Under the pieces are notes generated by a model. The model made no database searches. It was given only the letters and a program-made list of their open reading frames with translations, and was not told the origin of the DNA. The translations under genes were made by a program, and so were the position numbers. A stretch of DNA of 64,000 nt from RFQD01 sp049314515 (GTDB lineage Bacteria > Actinomycetota > Actinomycetes > Actinomycetales > Microbacteriaceae), in assembly GCA_049314515.1 (NCBI GenBank), contig JBMOEY010000001.1, positions 1 to 64,000 on the forward strand, read 5' to 3'. Shown piece after piece: positions 43,005 through 51,393 of this stretch (positions are counted from its first letter, which is position 1; every line of letters begins with the position of its first letter).

Positions 43005-43948
43005 AGGTCCTCTTTTCCGGTGAGCACGGCAAAGAGCACTGCCATGCGCACGAATACACCGTTGGCTACCTGTTCAAGCACTGTCGATGCCGCGGAATCC
43101 GCAGCCTCGCTGCAGATCTCAAGCCCGCGATTCATCGGACCGGGGTGCATGACAAGAGTTTTCTGTGGCAAGGCTTGGAATCGTTGCGCGGTGAGACCCC
43201 AGATGCGCGCGTACTCGCGCTCATGGGGAAAGAATGCGCCTTGAATCCGCTCCTTTTGGATGCGGAGCATCATGACCGCATCGGGAGAGCTGCGCAAGAC
43301 TTCATCAAGATTGGTTTCCATGGACACAGGGAACGCGTCTCGTTGTGCAGGCAAAAGCGTCGGTGGCGCGACAAACGTCACGTCGGCACCCAGTGTGGTG
43401 AGTAGCCACGCGTTTGAACGGGCGACACGGCTGTGCAAAACATCGCCCACGATGGCAACACGGACTCCAGCCAAGTCGCGACCTCGAGATGCCGTCTGGT
43501 GGATGCGACGCCGCAGTGTGAACGCGTCGAGAAGCGCTTGCGTAGGGTGCTCGTGAGTGCCATCCCCCGCATTGACCACCGGTACGTCAATCCAGCCCCT
43601 GTGTGCCAGCAGATACGGGGCGCCGGACGAACCATGACGAATAACAACGGCATCCACACCCATGGCAGCTAAGGTTTGGGCTGAGTCTTTGAGACTCTCG
43701 CCTTTCGACACGCTTGAACCTTTTGCCGAAAAATTAATGACATCCGCGGAAAGCCTCTTTTCTGCGCTTTCGAAAGATATCCGGGTCCGCGTTGAGTCCT
43801 CGAAGAATAGATTTACGATTGAACGTCCACGCAGGGTGGGAAGCTTTTTATGGGGTCGGTCGGCTGTTTCTGCCATGTCCTCGGCCAAATCAAGGAGAGC
43901 AATCGACGTGTCTCGATCGAGGTCGGCCGCGGAGAGAAGGTGCTGCAT
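43001..43948 (-). CDS. pyrB: Aspartate carbamoyltransferase catalytic subunit
   Basis: PyrB joins carbamoyl phosphate to aspartate, the committed pyrimidine step. The 315-residue protein shows the carbamoyl phosphate site FEDSTRTRISFESAEKRL, KGESLKDSAQTL and ADVVIRHG-like segment (VDAVVIRHGSSGAP), NAGDGTHEHPTQALLDAFTLRR and VMHPGPMNRGLEI. No regulatory pyrI is present, as in other actinobacteria. It follows pyrR by 2 bases. Confidence 0.98.
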   Translation of the reverse strand: MQHLLSAADLDRDTSIALLDLAEDMAETADRPHKKLPTLRGRSIVNLFFEDSTRTRISFESAEKRLSADVINFSAKGSSVSKGESLKDSAQTLAAMGVDAVVIRHGSSGAPYLLAHRGWIDVPVVNAGDGTHEHPTQALLDAFTLRRRIHQTASRGRDLAGVRVAIVGDVLHSRVARSNAWLLTTLGADVTFVAPPTLLPAQRDAFPVSMETNLDEVLRSSPDAVMMLRIQKERIQGAFFPHEREYARIWGLTAQRFQALPQKTLVMHPGPMNRGLEICSEAADSAASTVLEQVANGVFVRMAVLFAVLTGKEDL

Positions 43949-43950
43949 CT

Positions 43951-44484
43951 TTACTCCCCAGCAATCTGTATCAGGTCGTTGCCATCAGTTTCGACCAAGC
44001 AAACGTTGATGCGCTCAGCATGCGAAGTGGGAAGGTTTTTTCCCACGTAGTCCGCGCGGATGGGAAGTTCACGGTGACCCCTGTCCACCAGCACCGCAAG
44101 ACGTACGACGCGAGGGCGTCCGAGGTCAGTGAGTGCGTCAAGAGCTGCGCGCACAGTGCGACCCGAGTAGAGAACATCGTCAACCAAGATGACAGTGGAG
44201 TCCTCGATACCTCCTGGAATCCGAGTCGGCGAGCTTGACCGAGTGGGGCTAGTGGCCAGGTCATCCCGATACATGGTGACATCGAGGGCGCCCACAGGGA
44301 CGTCGACGCCGGGTTCGATTCCTGAGATGATCTCAGCGATGCGCTCGGCAAGGACAACTCCGCGCGTGGGTATGCCCAAAATTACAAGACCCGACGCGCC
44401 GCGGTTGGACTCAAGAATCTCATGTGAGATGCGAGTCAGCGCGCGTTGGATATCAGTCGCCTGCAGGACGTTACGAGCAGTCAT
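43951..44484 (-). CDS. pyrR: Bifunctional pyr operon regulator / uracil phosphoribosyltransferase
   Basis: PyrR binds pyr mRNA when UMP is plentiful and also converts uracil with PRPP to UMP. The 177-residue protein has the PRPP motif VILVDDVLYSGRTVRAALDAL (near residues 95-115), the N-terminal ALTRISHEILESNRG and the RNA-binding/PRTase core LVILGIPTRGVVLAERIAE. It is the first gene of the pyr operon and carries a PyrR-type RNA motif in its own leader. In mycobacteria PyrR acts by blocking translation rather than by attenuation; the layout here fits that. Confidence 0.97.
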   Translation of the reverse strand: MTARNVLQATDIQRALTRISHEILESNRGASGLVILGIPTRGVVLAERIAEIISGIEPGVDVPVGALDVTMYRDDLATSPTRSSSPTRIPGGIEDSTVILVDDVLYSGRTVRAALDALTDLGRPRVVRLAVLVDRGHRELPIRADYVGKNLPTSHAERINVCLVETDGNDLIQIAGE

Positions 44485-44487
44485 CTG

Positions 44488-44511
44488 ACCCCCTTCCCCG
44501 CCTCACAGGAC
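44488..44511 (-). promoter_or_regulatory. PyrR-binding RNA motif abutting the pyrR Shine-Dalgarno
   Basis: On the minus strand the leader contains GTCCTGTGAGGC (44500-44511), which fits the PyrR target pattern RUCCNGNGAGGY: CC and GG pair around a UGUGA loop. It runs directly into GGGGAAGGGGGT (44488-44499), the Shine-Dalgarno region of pyrR (ATG at 44484). Binding of PyrR here would hide the ribosome site. Family pattern is known; use in this organism is inferred. Confidence 0.7.
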
Positions 44512-44536
44512 GGCCTTAAAGGATGTCGTTTTTCTT

Positions 44537-44542
44537 AGGCTA
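44537..44542 (-). promoter_or_regulatory. Candidate -10 box of the pyr operon
   Basis: TAGCCT on the minus strand, in the 74-base spacer between nusB and pyrR, 25 bases upstream of the PyrR motif. It gives a leader of about 45 bases that includes the whole PyrR target. The -35 position would fall in the last codons of nusB and has no good match. Confidence 0.4.
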
Positions 44543-44558
44543 GCAGACCTGGCGCCAG

Positions 44559-44972
44559 TTAGCGCGGTAGCGCGGCAATTGCGCCGAGAACGCCGTTGAT
44601 GAAGCTCGGCGAGTCATCTGTACTCAAAAGAGTGGCAAGTTCAACGGACTCGCTCACCACAACGGCGGAGGGAACTGCTGGGTTGAAACAAAGTTCCCAC
44701 GTCCCCATTCGCAGAATTGCCCGGTCAACAGCAGGCATTCGAGCTATGGCCCAACCCCGGGCGTGCGTCTCGATGGTTTCGTCAATGATGACGCCGTTAT
44801 CAATTACCCCATCAACAATTTCGCGCGCGTATAGCCAGGAAGACTCTCTGTCCGGTTCATTAACGGCGCGAGACGCCTCCGACTCCAGGGCGTCGGCAAG
44901 CGAGATGTTTCGCACGTCAGCGGCAAAGAGGATATCCAGTGCGCGCTTTCGCGCCTTGCGACGGCCGCTCAC
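44559..44972 (-). CDS. nusB: Transcription antitermination factor NusB
   Basis: NusB joins NusE (S10) on boxA RNA for rRNA antitermination. The 137-residue all-helical protein starts with SGRRKARKRALDILFAAD, has the ARGWAIARMPAVDRAILRMGTWELCF core and the conserved VVVSESVELATLLSTDDSPSFINGVLGAI end. It follows efp by 3 bases, the usual actinobacterial pair. Confidence 0.96.
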   Translation of the reverse strand: MSGRRKARKRALDILFAADVRNISLADALESEASRAVNEPDRESSWLYAREIVDGVIDNGVIIDETIETHARGWAIARMPAVDRAILRMGTWELCFNPAVPSAVVVSESVELATLLSTDDSPSFINGVLGAIAALPR

Positions 44973-44975
44973 GCG

Positions 44976-45539
44976 CTAGTCGTTGACGCGGCCGAGATAA
45001 TCGCCGGTTCGCGTGTCAACCTTCACCTTCGTTCCCGACTCCAGAAAGAGCGGAACTTGAATTTCAAACCCGGTCTCCAGCGTGCCAGGCTTAGTGCCCG
45101 CCGAGGACCGATCACCTTGCAATCCAGGTTCCGTATAGGTCAGCTCAAGCACAACACTCGCAGGGAGCTCGACATAGAGTGCCTCACCCTCGTGCAACGC
45201 AATCTGAACGTCTTGATTTTCCAACATGAAATTCTGTGCGTCCCCAACGGTCCCAGCGTTCACCGAGAGTTGTTCGTAGGTGTCTTTGTCCATGAACACG
45301 AACTCATTGCCGTCGTTGTAGAGATATTGAAAATCCCGTCGGTCCACCGTAGCGGTTTCAATCTTGGTCCCCGCGTTGTACGTCTTGTCGACAACCTTTC
45401 CCGAGAGCACGTTCTTCATTTTCGTGCGCACAAATGCTCCACCCTTACCGGGCTTCACGTGCTGAAACTCGATGACGTTCCAGAGCTGTCCATCAATTTT
45501 GATGACGACGCCGTTCTTAATGTCCGCGGTGGTTGCCAT
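44976..45539 (-). CDS. efp: Translation elongation factor P
   Basis: EF-P relieves ribosome stalling at proline runs. The 187-residue three-domain protein has the tip loop PGKGGAF with Lys32, the site modified in some bacteria; no modification gene is in this window. ATG at 45539 (MATTADIKNG) is preceded by AAGGA and matches the family start; six extra upstream codons are possible but unlikely. Downstream genes nusB and then pyrR follow. Confidence 0.97.
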   Translation of the reverse strand: MATTADIKNGVVIKIDGQLWNVIEFQHVKPGKGGAFVRTKMKNVLSGKVVDKTYNAGTKIETATVDRRDFQYLYNDGNEFVFMDKDTYEQLSVNAGTVGDAQNFMLENQDVQIALHEGEALYVELPASVVLELTYTEPGLQGDRSSAGTKPGTLETGFEIQVPLFLESGTKVKVDTRTGDYLGRVND

Positions 45540-45591
45540 GAGAATTCCTTGATCCAAAGATTTGAGTAATGCGGGCGATGCTGCTCAGCCC

Positions 45592-45597
45592 AATATA
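45592..45597 (-). promoter_or_regulatory. Candidate efp -10 box
   Basis: TATATT on the minus strand in the 82-base spacer between aroQ and efp, about 50 bases before the efp ATG. It is the best match to a vegetative -10 box in this spacer. It would let efp-nusB be expressed independently of the aro genes. Confidence 0.4.
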
Positions 45598-45621
45598 CCG
45601 GCGCCCACACGCGCCTCACCT

Positions 45622-46047
45622 CTAACGGATGAGTTGGGCGAGTGCGAGACGGTAAGAGTCGAACCCGAAGCCGGCGATGACACCGGTCGCCACACCAGAG
45701 ATCACGCTATTGTGCCGGAACTCTTCTCTCGAGTGAGGATTTGAAATATGGACTTCGATGAGAGGAACACCGGATTTCGTTAGCAGTCCGACCGCATCGC
45801 GCAAAGCGTAAGAGTAGTGAGTGAATGCTGCAGGATTGAGAATCACAGGCGTCTTGTCGTCGGCTGCTTGATGCAGCCACTCGATGAGTTCTGGCTCGCT
45901 ATTTGTTTGGCGGACGTCGACGTCATGATTTCCCGCCTCAGAGGAGAGAATGAGACGCAAATCTTCTAGCGTCGCCGTGCCATACACTTCCGGTTCGCGC
46001 GTGCCGAGCCGATTCAAGTTTGGTCCGTTGAGAACGAGGATGCGCAC
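45622..46047 (-). CDS. aroQ: 3-dehydroquinate dehydratase, type II
   Basis: AroQ removes water from 3-dehydroquinate, third step of the shikimate pathway. The 141-residue protein shows VLNGPNLNRLGTREPEVYG with catalytic Tyr near residue 22, VDVRQTNSEPELIEWLH, ILNPAAFTHYSYALRDA and EVHISNPHSREEFRHNSVIS. It follows aroB by 5 bases. Confidence 0.97.
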   Translation of the reverse strand: MRILVLNGPNLNRLGTREPEVYGTATLEDLRLILSSEAGNHDVDVRQTNSEPELIEWLHQAADDKTPVILNPAAFTHYSYALRDAVGLLTKSGVPLIEVHISNPHSREEFRHNSVISGVATGVIAGFGFDSYRLALAQLIR

Positions 46048-46052
46048 GAGCG

Positions 46053-47153
46053 TTATTCTATTGACTCGGGGGACGCAGTCTCCTGATATGCAGCGAACAA
46101 CACGGAAGTATCGGGCACGTTAACCGTGACTGGCTTGCCAATGGCGCTGAGCGTGATGAACCGCAACATGCTCCCTCGCGATTTCTTGTCTCGGCGCATT
46201 GTTGCAAGCAAAGTGTCCCAGCGACCGGCGCTGTACGTCGTCGGCAAGCCGAGTAGCGACAGCACTCGACGGTGACGATCAACGTCGTCCGCTGGCAGAG
46301 ACGACGTGAGCGCCGAAAGCTCGGCGGCAAAAACCATTCCGACAGAAATTGCTGCACCATGTCGCCATTGGTAGCGCTCCGCGTGTTCAATTGCGTGACC
46401 AAGGGTGTGCCCGTAATTGAGAATTTCGCGATTACCCTGTTCCGTGAAGTCCTCAGAAACCACGCGCGCCTTAATGCCAATGGCCTTTTCGATGAGTTTT
46501 CGAAATTCAGGAGATTGCGTATCCGTTGCCGTCTCCACATCACGTTCGATAATGTCGAGGATTTCAGGATCGGCAATGAATCCACATTTGGCTATTTCGG
46601 CGAACCCAGCCAACTTCTCATTCACAGGAAGAGTGTCCAAGGTCGACAGGTCGGCGATGACGGCCGAGGGCGCGAAAAACGATCCGACCAGATTCTTTCC
46701 TTCGTTTGTGTTAATTCCAGTTTTGCCGCCGAGCGCCGCATCGACCATGCCCAGAACAGTTGTGGGAACGTTTACGAGCCGCACGCCACGCAACCAGGTG
46801 GCCGCAACAAAACCGGCAAGGTCAGTGACGGCGCCTCCACCAAGTCCAATGATTGCGTCCGTGCGTGTGAAATCTGCCTGACCCAAAACCTGCCAGCAGA
46901 ACGCGGCTACTTCAACTCGCTTGCCAGCTTCTGCGTCGGGCACCTCTGCCAGAATGACCTGAAAGATTTGGCCGAGCTCTTCTCGGAGAGCTTTTGCTTT
47001 GTCAACCAGTGTGGGTGGATGAACAATCATGAGCTTGGTCGCGCCCACGAGGACCTTAGCTATTGTCGGAGCGCCGTCACGCAGCAGGTCCCGACCGATG
47101 AACACGGAGTACTCGCCGCCTCCAGTGACCTCAATCTCAGTCATGTCAGTCAT
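46053..47153 (-). CDS. aroB: 3-dehydroquinate synthase
   Basis: AroB cyclises DAHP to 3-dehydroquinate with NAD and a metal ion. The 366-residue protein has the NAD region GLGGGAVTDLAGFVAATWLRGV, the VPTTVLGMVDAALGGKTGIN substrate loop, the metal-binding FAEIAKCGF and LNYGHTLGHAIEH. It overlaps aroK by 8 bases. Confidence 0.97.
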   Translation of the reverse strand: MTDMTEIEVTGGGEYSVFIGRDLLRDGAPTIAKVLVGATKLMIVHPPTLVDKAKALREELGQIFQVILAEVPDAEAGKRVEVAAFCWQVLGQADFTRTDAIIGLGGGAVTDLAGFVAATWLRGVRLVNVPTTVLGMVDAALGGKTGINTNEGKNLVGSFFAPSAVIADLSTLDTLPVNEKLAGFAEIAKCGFIADPEILDIIERDVETATDTQSPEFRKLIEKAIGIKARVVSEDFTEQGNREILNYGHTLGHAIEHAERYQWRHGAAISVGMVFAAELSALTSSLPADDVDRHRRVLSLLGLPTTYSAGRWDTLLATMRRDKKSRGSMLRFITLSAIGKPVTVNVPDTSVLFAAYQETASPESIE

Positions 47154-47685
47154 GCGCGCCCGCCTCTCGAGAAATGATCCATTCCGTGACCGCGTTCGTC
47201 AGCTGTTCAGCGTTTGCGCTCGACGTGTCAAAGTCAATCGTCGCCAAGGATTCGTAGATGGGTCTGCGCTCGGCGAAGATTCGCTCCCATGCATCAATAC
47301 CCTCGGCGAGCAGAGGCCGATTCTTTGTGGACAGATGCGAAGACACTGCCTCGCGGGTGATGTGTAGGTAAATGACGGGCAGCTTGGCGAGGTCTTCACA
47401 TGTCGACTGGTTCAAGATTGCGCCGCCCCCGAGGCTGACGACACCGCCCAGATGCAATGCGGACTCAACCGCTTCTCTTTCCCATTGACGAAACTGCTCC
47501 ACACCGAATTGCTGAAAAATTGATGGGATGTCACCGTGCAACGCGGAAATCATTTTGTCCGTATCGTGAAAAGGAGACCGCAGGGCACGGGCGACGCGTT
47601 TTCCGAGCTTCGACTTCCCAGAAGACATGGGGCCGATAAAAACGGCCCGCACGGGCGCGCCAGTAGACGACGTCATTTCAAACAA
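47146..47685 (-). CDS. aroK: Shikimate kinase
   Basis: AroK phosphorylates shikimate. The 179-residue P-loop kinase shows IGPMSSGKSKLGKRVA (Walker A near residue 18), the metal/substrate DTDKMI, the GGGAILN shikimate loop and a LID region STKNRPLLA. The GPMSSGKS loop is a common actinobacterial variant. The start could be ATG at 47685 or three codons later. It follows aroC by 3 bases. Confidence 0.95.
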   Translation of the reverse strand: MFEMTSSTGAPVRAVFIGPMSSGKSKLGKRVARALRSPFHDTDKMISALHGDIPSIFQQFGVEQFRQWEREAVESALHLGGVVSLGGGAILNQSTCEDLAKLPVIYLHITREAVSSHLSTKNRPLLAEGIDAWERIFAERRPIYESLATIDFDTSSANAEQLTNAVTEWIISREAGAHD

Positions 47686-47688
47686 TCT

Positions 47689-48885
47689 CTAAACGTCGGT
47701 CGCTGTACGAAGCGAATCAGAAATGTTTGCGATGAAATTATGAAGGTTTCGCTTGGTTTCGGATAAGTTGTCGCCACCGAATTTTTCCAGAACTGCCTCC
47801 GCGAGGACTAGCGCGACCATCGCCTCCGCCACCACGCCAGCCGCAGGGACAGCAGAAACATCGGAGCGTTGGTGGTGAGCCGACGAGGATTCTCCCGTCA
47901 CGAGATCGACTGTCTTGAGTGCATGCGGCACAGTTGCGATGGGCTTCATTCCAGCTCGAACGCGGAGCACGGTTCCTGTGGAGATGCCACCCTCGATACC
48001 TCCGGCTCGACCAGTTTCGCGCACAATTCCGTCCGGAGAGGGCGTCATTTCGTCGTGCGCAAGAGACCCTCGTCGTCTCGTCGTTTCAAAACCGTCACCG
48101 ACCTCGACACCCTTGATTGCCTGGATGCCCATGAGAGCGCCGGCCAGGCGTGAGTCGAGTCGTCGATCCCAGTGCACATGGCTACCCAGCCCAACGGGCA
48201 CGCCATAGGCAAGTACCTCAACAACACCGCCAACTGTGTCGCCACTCTTGTGAGCGTCATCGACCTCAGCGAACATTAAGGCGCTCGTTTCAGGGTCATA
48301 GCACCGCAGTGGATCAGCGTCTATCAGGTCCACATCCTCGGGGTGAGGCAACCGCGCTCCTTCCGGAACGAAGATCGGCCCCATGGCGACGGTGTGCGCG
48401 ATAGTTGTGATGCCGAGCTCACGCAAGAAGGACTTCGCGACGGCGCCGAGGGCTACGCGAGCCGCTGTTTCCCGCGCGGAGGCTCGCTCCAGTATCGGCC
48501 GTGCCTCATCAAAACCATATTTCTGCATGCCAACAAGGTCAGCATGGCCCGGGCGAGGCCGAGTGAGGGCGGCACCACGACCACTTTCGAGAACACTGGG
48601 ATCAACCGGCTCTGCACTCATCACCTGCTCCCATTTTGGCCATTCTGAATTGGCAATTCGCAGAGCCACTGGGCCGCCTAACGTCAAGCCGTGTCGCACT
48701 CCCCCGCTCATGAAGAGTTCATCTTGTTCAAACTTCATGCGCGCACCTCGACCAAAACCGAGTCGACGCCGAGCGAGGTCGGCAGCGATTTCTTCGCGAC
48801 GAACGGGTACTCCGGCCGGCAAGCCCTCAATGATCGCGGTCAATTCGGGACCGTGAGATTCACCTGCAGTGAGCCATCGCAACAT
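47689..48885 (-). CDS. aroC: Chorismate synthase
   Basis: AroC forms chorismate from EPSP using reduced FMN. The 398-residue protein shows the three family signatures: GESHGPELTAIIEGLPAG at the N-terminus, ASARETAARVALGAVAK near residue 135 and RSDVSAVPAAGVVAEAMVALVLAEA near residue 345. EPSP synthase (aroA) is not in the window. It follows aroE by 4 bases. Confidence 0.98.
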   Translation of the reverse strand: MLRWLTAGESHGPELTAIIEGLPAGVPVRREEIAADLARRRLGFGRGARMKFEQDELFMSGGVRHGLTLGGPVALRIANSEWPKWEQVMSAEPVDPSVLESGRGAALTRPRPGHADLVGMQKYGFDEARPILERASARETAARVALGAVAKSFLRELGITTIAHTVAMGPIFVPEGARLPHPEDVDLIDADPLRCYDPETSALMFAEVDDAHKSGDTVGGVVEVLAYGVPVGLGSHVHWDRRLDSRLAGALMGIQAIKGVEVGDGFETTRRRGSLAHDEMTPSPDGIVRETGRAGGIEGGISTGTVLRVRAGMKPIATVPHALKTVDLVTGESSSAHHQRSDVSAVPAAGVVAEAMVALVLAEAVLEKFGGDNLSETKRNLHNFIANISDSLRTATDV

Positions 48886-48889
48886 AGCC

Positions 48890-49765
48890 CTAGCCTACCG
48901 AGAGCACTCGAAGACCTGTTTCGTCGAGGCCAACGGCGGCGAACATTGCGCGACGAACTTTGTCTTCTCTATCCAGAGGATTGTGAGGTTCACCCGACAC
49001 GAATATTCGCACCTGAACAAGTGCTTGGGCGGCGAGCATGCTGAGTCCACTGATGACGCGTCCACCCTCCTTTTGCCACGTGGCCGCGTTCATGCTCGGC
49101 CACACGTCATAAGCGATGTCAAAGAGCACATCTCCGGAAGATCGCTCAAGTCCAGAGAGGTCGACTCGGGCGGTGCCGGGAATCGTGCTCACCGTAACAC
49201 TCGCTCGAGGTACCGAGACGATATCGTCCAAGGAATACAGTGAGAAACTGAGATCGAGACGGCGTGCGAGTGTCTCGATGGCCTCGGTTCGTTTGAGGTC
49301 GCGAGCGATGACACTAATTCGATGACAGCCCATACGAGAAAGCGCAACGAGGGCAGATGCAGCCGTTGCCCCGGCCCCCACGAGGGTCGCCGAGTCGACA
49401 GAGGTCAGGTCGAGAAGTCTCAGAGGGTTTTCTACGCCGGCAATATCCGTGTTGTAAGCGTGAAATCCATCACTGTGCTCATCTTGGCCGGTTAAACGAA
49501 CCAACGTGTTTGCGCCACCGGTAAGAATGCTTCCCTCGTCCGACCACGCCGCAATTGTTTTTGCCTCGCGTTTGAGAGGCATGGTAACCGAAAAGCCACG
49601 CCAGCTCTCATCAAGAGCTTCCACAAAGGACGCGAGTTGGTGCTCGTGAACGACGATCCGCTCATAGCTCCAATCAAGACCGAGCGCTTCGTATGCTGCA
49701 CCGTGCAGTTGCGGCGACTTTGAATGGTCGACCGGATCGCCAATCACCGCGAAGCGACTAGCCAT
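48890..49765 (-). CDS. aroE: Shikimate dehydrogenase
   Basis: AroE reduces 3-dehydroshikimate to shikimate with NADPH. The 291-residue protein shows AVIGDPVDHSKSPQLHGAAYEALGLDW, FSVTMPLKREA with the catalytic Lys, NTDIAG with the catalytic Asp, and NADP region LVGAGATAASALVALSRMG. I chose ATG at 49765 (MASRFAVIGDP), which matches the family N-terminus and overlaps mltG by 8 bases; longer openings run into mltG. Confidence 0.94.
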   Translation of the reverse strand: MASRFAVIGDPVDHSKSPQLHGAAYEALGLDWSYERIVVHEHQLASFVEALDESWRGFSVTMPLKREAKTIAAWSDEGSILTGGANTLVRLTGQDEHSDGFHAYNTDIAGVENPLRLLDLTSVDSATLVGAGATAASALVALSRMGCHRISVIARDLKRTEAIETLARRLDLSFSLYSLDDIVSVPRASVTVSTIPGTARVDLSGLERSSGDVLFDIAYDVWPSMNAATWQKEGGRVISGLSMLAAQALVQVRIFVSGEPHNPLDREDKVRRAMFAAVGLDETGLRVLSVG

Positions 49766-50927
49766 ACTCCGGGTGCTCATCCATCCAGGCAATCCACTTT
49801 TCGACGCCCGCCGCGTGCTCATCCGCTGTTTCCGAGAAGATTGTTTCTCCGGTGTCGAGATTCCACGTGACAAAAAACATCCACGGCCCATCCGCGGGAT
49901 GAAGCACGGCATCAATAGCCAAATCACTGGGGTTACAGATGGGGGCGAATGGCAAACCAGGGTGAACGTAGGTGTTGTAGGGGTTGCCCTCGTCGGCCCG
50001 TTCAGCGGAAGTTGTCTCGACCCGATTCGTGGCGCCAGTGCCATACGCCACCGTTGCGTCGGATTCCATGTTCCAACCTTGATCAAGTCGATTCTGAAAA
50101 ACGCGCGCGACCTTGTAGAAATCATCGCGTAATCCGGACTCTTTTTGAACGAGGGAAGCAAACGTGATGATTCGGTAGCGGTCCTCTGTGGATACACCAG
50201 CCGCATCTAGGGCCTCAAAACAGCGATCAACCATTGCTTGCAGAATTTCATGCGCTGTCAGTCCTGGACTGAAATCGTAGGTAGCGGGGTAAAGAAAGCC
50301 CTCCAGTGAAACAGCCTCTGCCGGCAAACCGAACGAGGCAACATCTGCTGCGGCGGTCTGAACCTCGGAAAGCGGAATTTCTGCCTTCGTGGATATTTCT
50401 TGCAGAACATTCGTCATGCGCTCACCTTCCGGAATAACCACGGTGACAGTCACAAGATTCGACAGGTTCTGCAATGCGTCCAAAGCCCCCTGAGCAGACA
50501 TTTCGAGCTTGAGTTTAAATACGCCCGGAACGAAGACAACTTGCGGTTCGGCATTGAGCAGGAGCGTGTAGAACGGATCAAAAGACTTAATCACGCCTGC
50601 CTCAACCAAATTGTTCGCAATCTGGTCTCCAATTTCGCCCTCATTGATTGTGAACATGACTTCGCCTTTTCCTGGACCGGGGAAGTCATCGGGAGCGGCA
50701 AAGAGACTGGAAAGAGGACCCGACGTAACTGCCCAAAAACCAGCACCTCCAAGCCCAAGCAGCAAGACCACTGTTGAGAGGCTTGCAATGAGCGCAACGC
50801 GACCGCGGCGGCGTGAGCCTTGCGGACCTGGTGGCACGGTGCCACCACCGAAAGGACTCGGAGCTGGTGCACCCAGCGTTGAATTCTGGTTCGTATTGGA
50901 CCCAAACGATGAATTAAAGTCGCTCAT
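49758..50927 (-). CDS. mltG: Endolytic transglycosylase MltG
   Basis: MltG (YceG) is a membrane-anchored lytic transglycosylase that cuts nascent peptidoglycan strands. The 389-residue protein has a disordered cytoplasmic Gly/Pro/Asn-rich N-terminus, a basic RRRGR, one transmembrane helix (about residues 43-68), a LysM-like region, and the YceG domain with the catalytic Glu in ITFASLVQKESGLRDDFYKVARVFQNRL and PYNTYVHPGLPFAPICNP. It lies between ruvX and aroE, the conserved actinobacterial context. Confidence 0.95.
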   Translation of the reverse strand: MSDFNSSFGSNTNQNSTLGAPAPSPFGGGTVPPGPQGSRRRGRVALIASLSTVVLLLGLGGAGFWAVTSGPLSSLFAAPDDFPGPGKGEVMFTINEGEIGDQIANNLVEAGVIKSFDPFYTLLLNAEPQVVFVPGVFKLKLEMSAQGALDALQNLSNLVTVTVVIPEGERMTNVLQEISTKAEIPLSEVQTAAADVASFGLPAEAVSLEGFLYPATYDFSPGLTAHEILQAMVDRCFEALDAAGVSTEDRYRIITFASLVQKESGLRDDFYKVARVFQNRLDQGWNMESDATVAYGTGATNRVETTSAERADEGNPYNTYVHPGLPFAPICNPSDLAIDAVLHPADGPWMFFVTWNLDTGETIFSETADEHAAGVEKWIAWMDEHPEYG

Positions 50928-50936
50928 CTGGTCTCC

Positions 50937-51392
50937 CTAGCTAATATCGCGGACATTCGATCCCGGCACCACACCCTGTGAACGCTCAGAATCAAGAGCG
51001 TGCTGAAGGAGCATAACAGCGGCGACCTGGTCAACAACCGAACGTGAGCGACTGGGTTGCTTTCCGTTCATGCGCAACGCTGAATGTGCTGACACCGTCG
51101 TGAGTCGCTCGTCGATGAGCCGAACGGGGACCGAGGACACGGATGCGATTTGCTGAGCGAATCTGATGGCATCCTCCGTTGATAATGTGTGTTTCCCTGC
51201 CAAGTTCATGGGTAAGCCAACGAAAATTTCGAGCACACTGAGTTCCGATGCGATGACCAGAAGACGCTCTATTGCACTTTCGTCTCGGAGCACGGTCTCC
51301 ACGGGGGATGCGAGAATTCCTTCCGCATCAGACCGCGCGACGCCGATTCGCGTCGCTCCGACATCGACGCCCAGCCTTACGCCTGATCGCAT
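50937..51392 (-). CDS. ruvX: RuvX / YqgF-type RNase H-like nuclease
   Basis: YqgF family proteins act in pre-16S rRNA end processing and resemble Holliday junction resolvases. The 151-residue protein shows GVRLGVDVGATRIGVARSD (first catalytic Asp), IFVGLPMNLAGK, VRLIDERLTTVSAHS and VDQVAAVMLLQHALD with the C-terminal Asp. It sits one base after alaS and nine bases before mltG, as in most bacteria of this group. Confidence 0.95.
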   Translation of the reverse strand: MRSGVRLGVDVGATRIGVARSDAEGILASPVETVLRDESAIERLLVIASELSVLEIFVGLPMNLAGKHTLSTEDAIRFAQQIASVSSVPVRLIDERLTTVSAHSALRMNGKQPSRSRSVVDQVAAVMLLQHALDSERSQGVVPGSNVRDIS

Positions 51393-51393
51393 G

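Noticed and set aside
49766..50206. Extended N-terminus of AroE of about 147 residues
   Set aside because: The extension lies entirely in the mltG coding region in another frame, and the conserved AroE N-terminus starts at 49765.
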